Source: Tannerella sp. (GTDB taxonomy: Bacteria > Bacteroidota > Bacteroidia > Bacteroidales > Tannerellaceae). From it: a DNA stretch of 13,781 nucleotides. The translations under genes were made by a program, and so were the position numbers. The notes under the pieces are model-generated. The model was given only the letters and a program-made list of their open reading frames with translations, was not told the DNA's origin and searched no databases. Below are positions 13,597 through 13,781 of this stretch, piece after piece; the first letter of the stretch is position 1; every line of letters begins with the position of its first letter. The stretch spans positions 1 to 13,781 of the forward strand of contig JAITMT010000443.1 of assembly GCA_031277235.1 (NCBI GenBank), given 5' to 3'.

Positions 13597-13781
13597 ATGA
13601 CAATCATAACCAAAGACATAGCCGCCGAGTTGTCAAATTTCTTGTTATCAAAGAAATACGACAATATTTTTATATTGACGGACGAAAATACATTGCATCA
13701 TTGTTTTCCGGCAATCGGCGATTTGCCGGAACTGAAAAATACGGCGATTATTACGATTAAAGCCGGTGATATTCACAAAGA
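13597..13781 (+). CDS. aroB: 3-dehydroquinate synthase, N-terminal part (runs off the window)
   Basis: ATG at 13597 opens a frame with no stop before the window end (61 complete codons). MTIITKDIAAELSNFLLSKK, then YDNIFILTDENTLHHCFPAI and NTAIITIKAGDIHK, fit the start of Bacteroidota AroB, where the NAD+-binding strand ends in (L/V)(T/V)DENT and the next strand leads to an E/A-GE-x-x-K motif; here the last is AGDIHK. AroB converts DAHP to 3-dehydroquinate in the shikimate pathway and is cytoplasmic. Only the first sixth of the protein is visible, so the call rests on this N-terminal pattern. Confidence 0.7.
   Translation, partial: MTIITKDIAAELSNFLLSKKYDNIFILTDENTLHHCFPAIGDLPELKNTAIITIKAGDIHK

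Overview
The window looks like a chromosomal segment from a member of the Bacteroidota, most likely Bacteroidales. Several start regions carry the promoter typical of that phylum (TTG, a 19-20 bp spacer, then TAnnTTTG). The protein families also fit: an outer-membrane beta-barrel receptor C-terminus, a PorT-like barrel with a 'DVIV' N-terminal domain, a DUF4595-like lipoprotein, an LtaS-like sulfatase-fold enzyme and a TlpA-like lipoprotein. No tRNA, rRNA, CRISPR array, integrase or transposase gene was recognised.

Layout. (1) 2-541 is the 3' end of an outer-membrane receptor gene. (2) 500-3503 is a visibly AT-rich block. It is bounded by a 38-bp perfect direct repeat (500-537 and 3461-3498) that copies the last codons of that receptor gene, so the block looks like an element integrated at the gene's 3' end. 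It holds a good promoter (569-598), a small ORF, a TIR-domain protein with an unassigned C-terminal half, a radical SAM protein and a broken third frame that runs into the right repeat. (3) 3586-4080 has a reverse-strand orphan nucleotidyltransferase with an altered signature glycine, and palindromic intergenic repeats. (4) 4205-6759 has a promoter, a short possibly frameshifted ORF, a strongly structured 143-bp element with two competing folds (switch-like or MITE-like), then a beta-barrel protein and a lipoprotein in one operon. (5) 6795-8726 is an LtaS-like membrane phosphotransferase/sulfatase-fold gene with its own promoter and structured leader. (6) 8914-9296 is a PHD/YefM-like antitoxin gene overlapping a 36-codon ORF in the place where a toxin would be expected. 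(7) 9337-10681 is a thioredoxin-fold lipoprotein. (8) 10724-10844 is an inverted pair of palindromic repeats. (9) 10986-12866 is an alanyl-tRNA synthetase reading frame that lacks the entire aminoacylation core but keeps the editing and C-Ala domains, with its own promoter. (10) 12903-13781 is a Crp/Fnr-type regulator followed by the start of aroB.

The two observations most worth following are the TIR plus radical SAM cassette inside the direct-repeat-bounded block, which is a candidate mobile defence-type system, and the catalytic-core-less AlaRS. Functions are inferred from motifs recognised by eye; no database search was possible.
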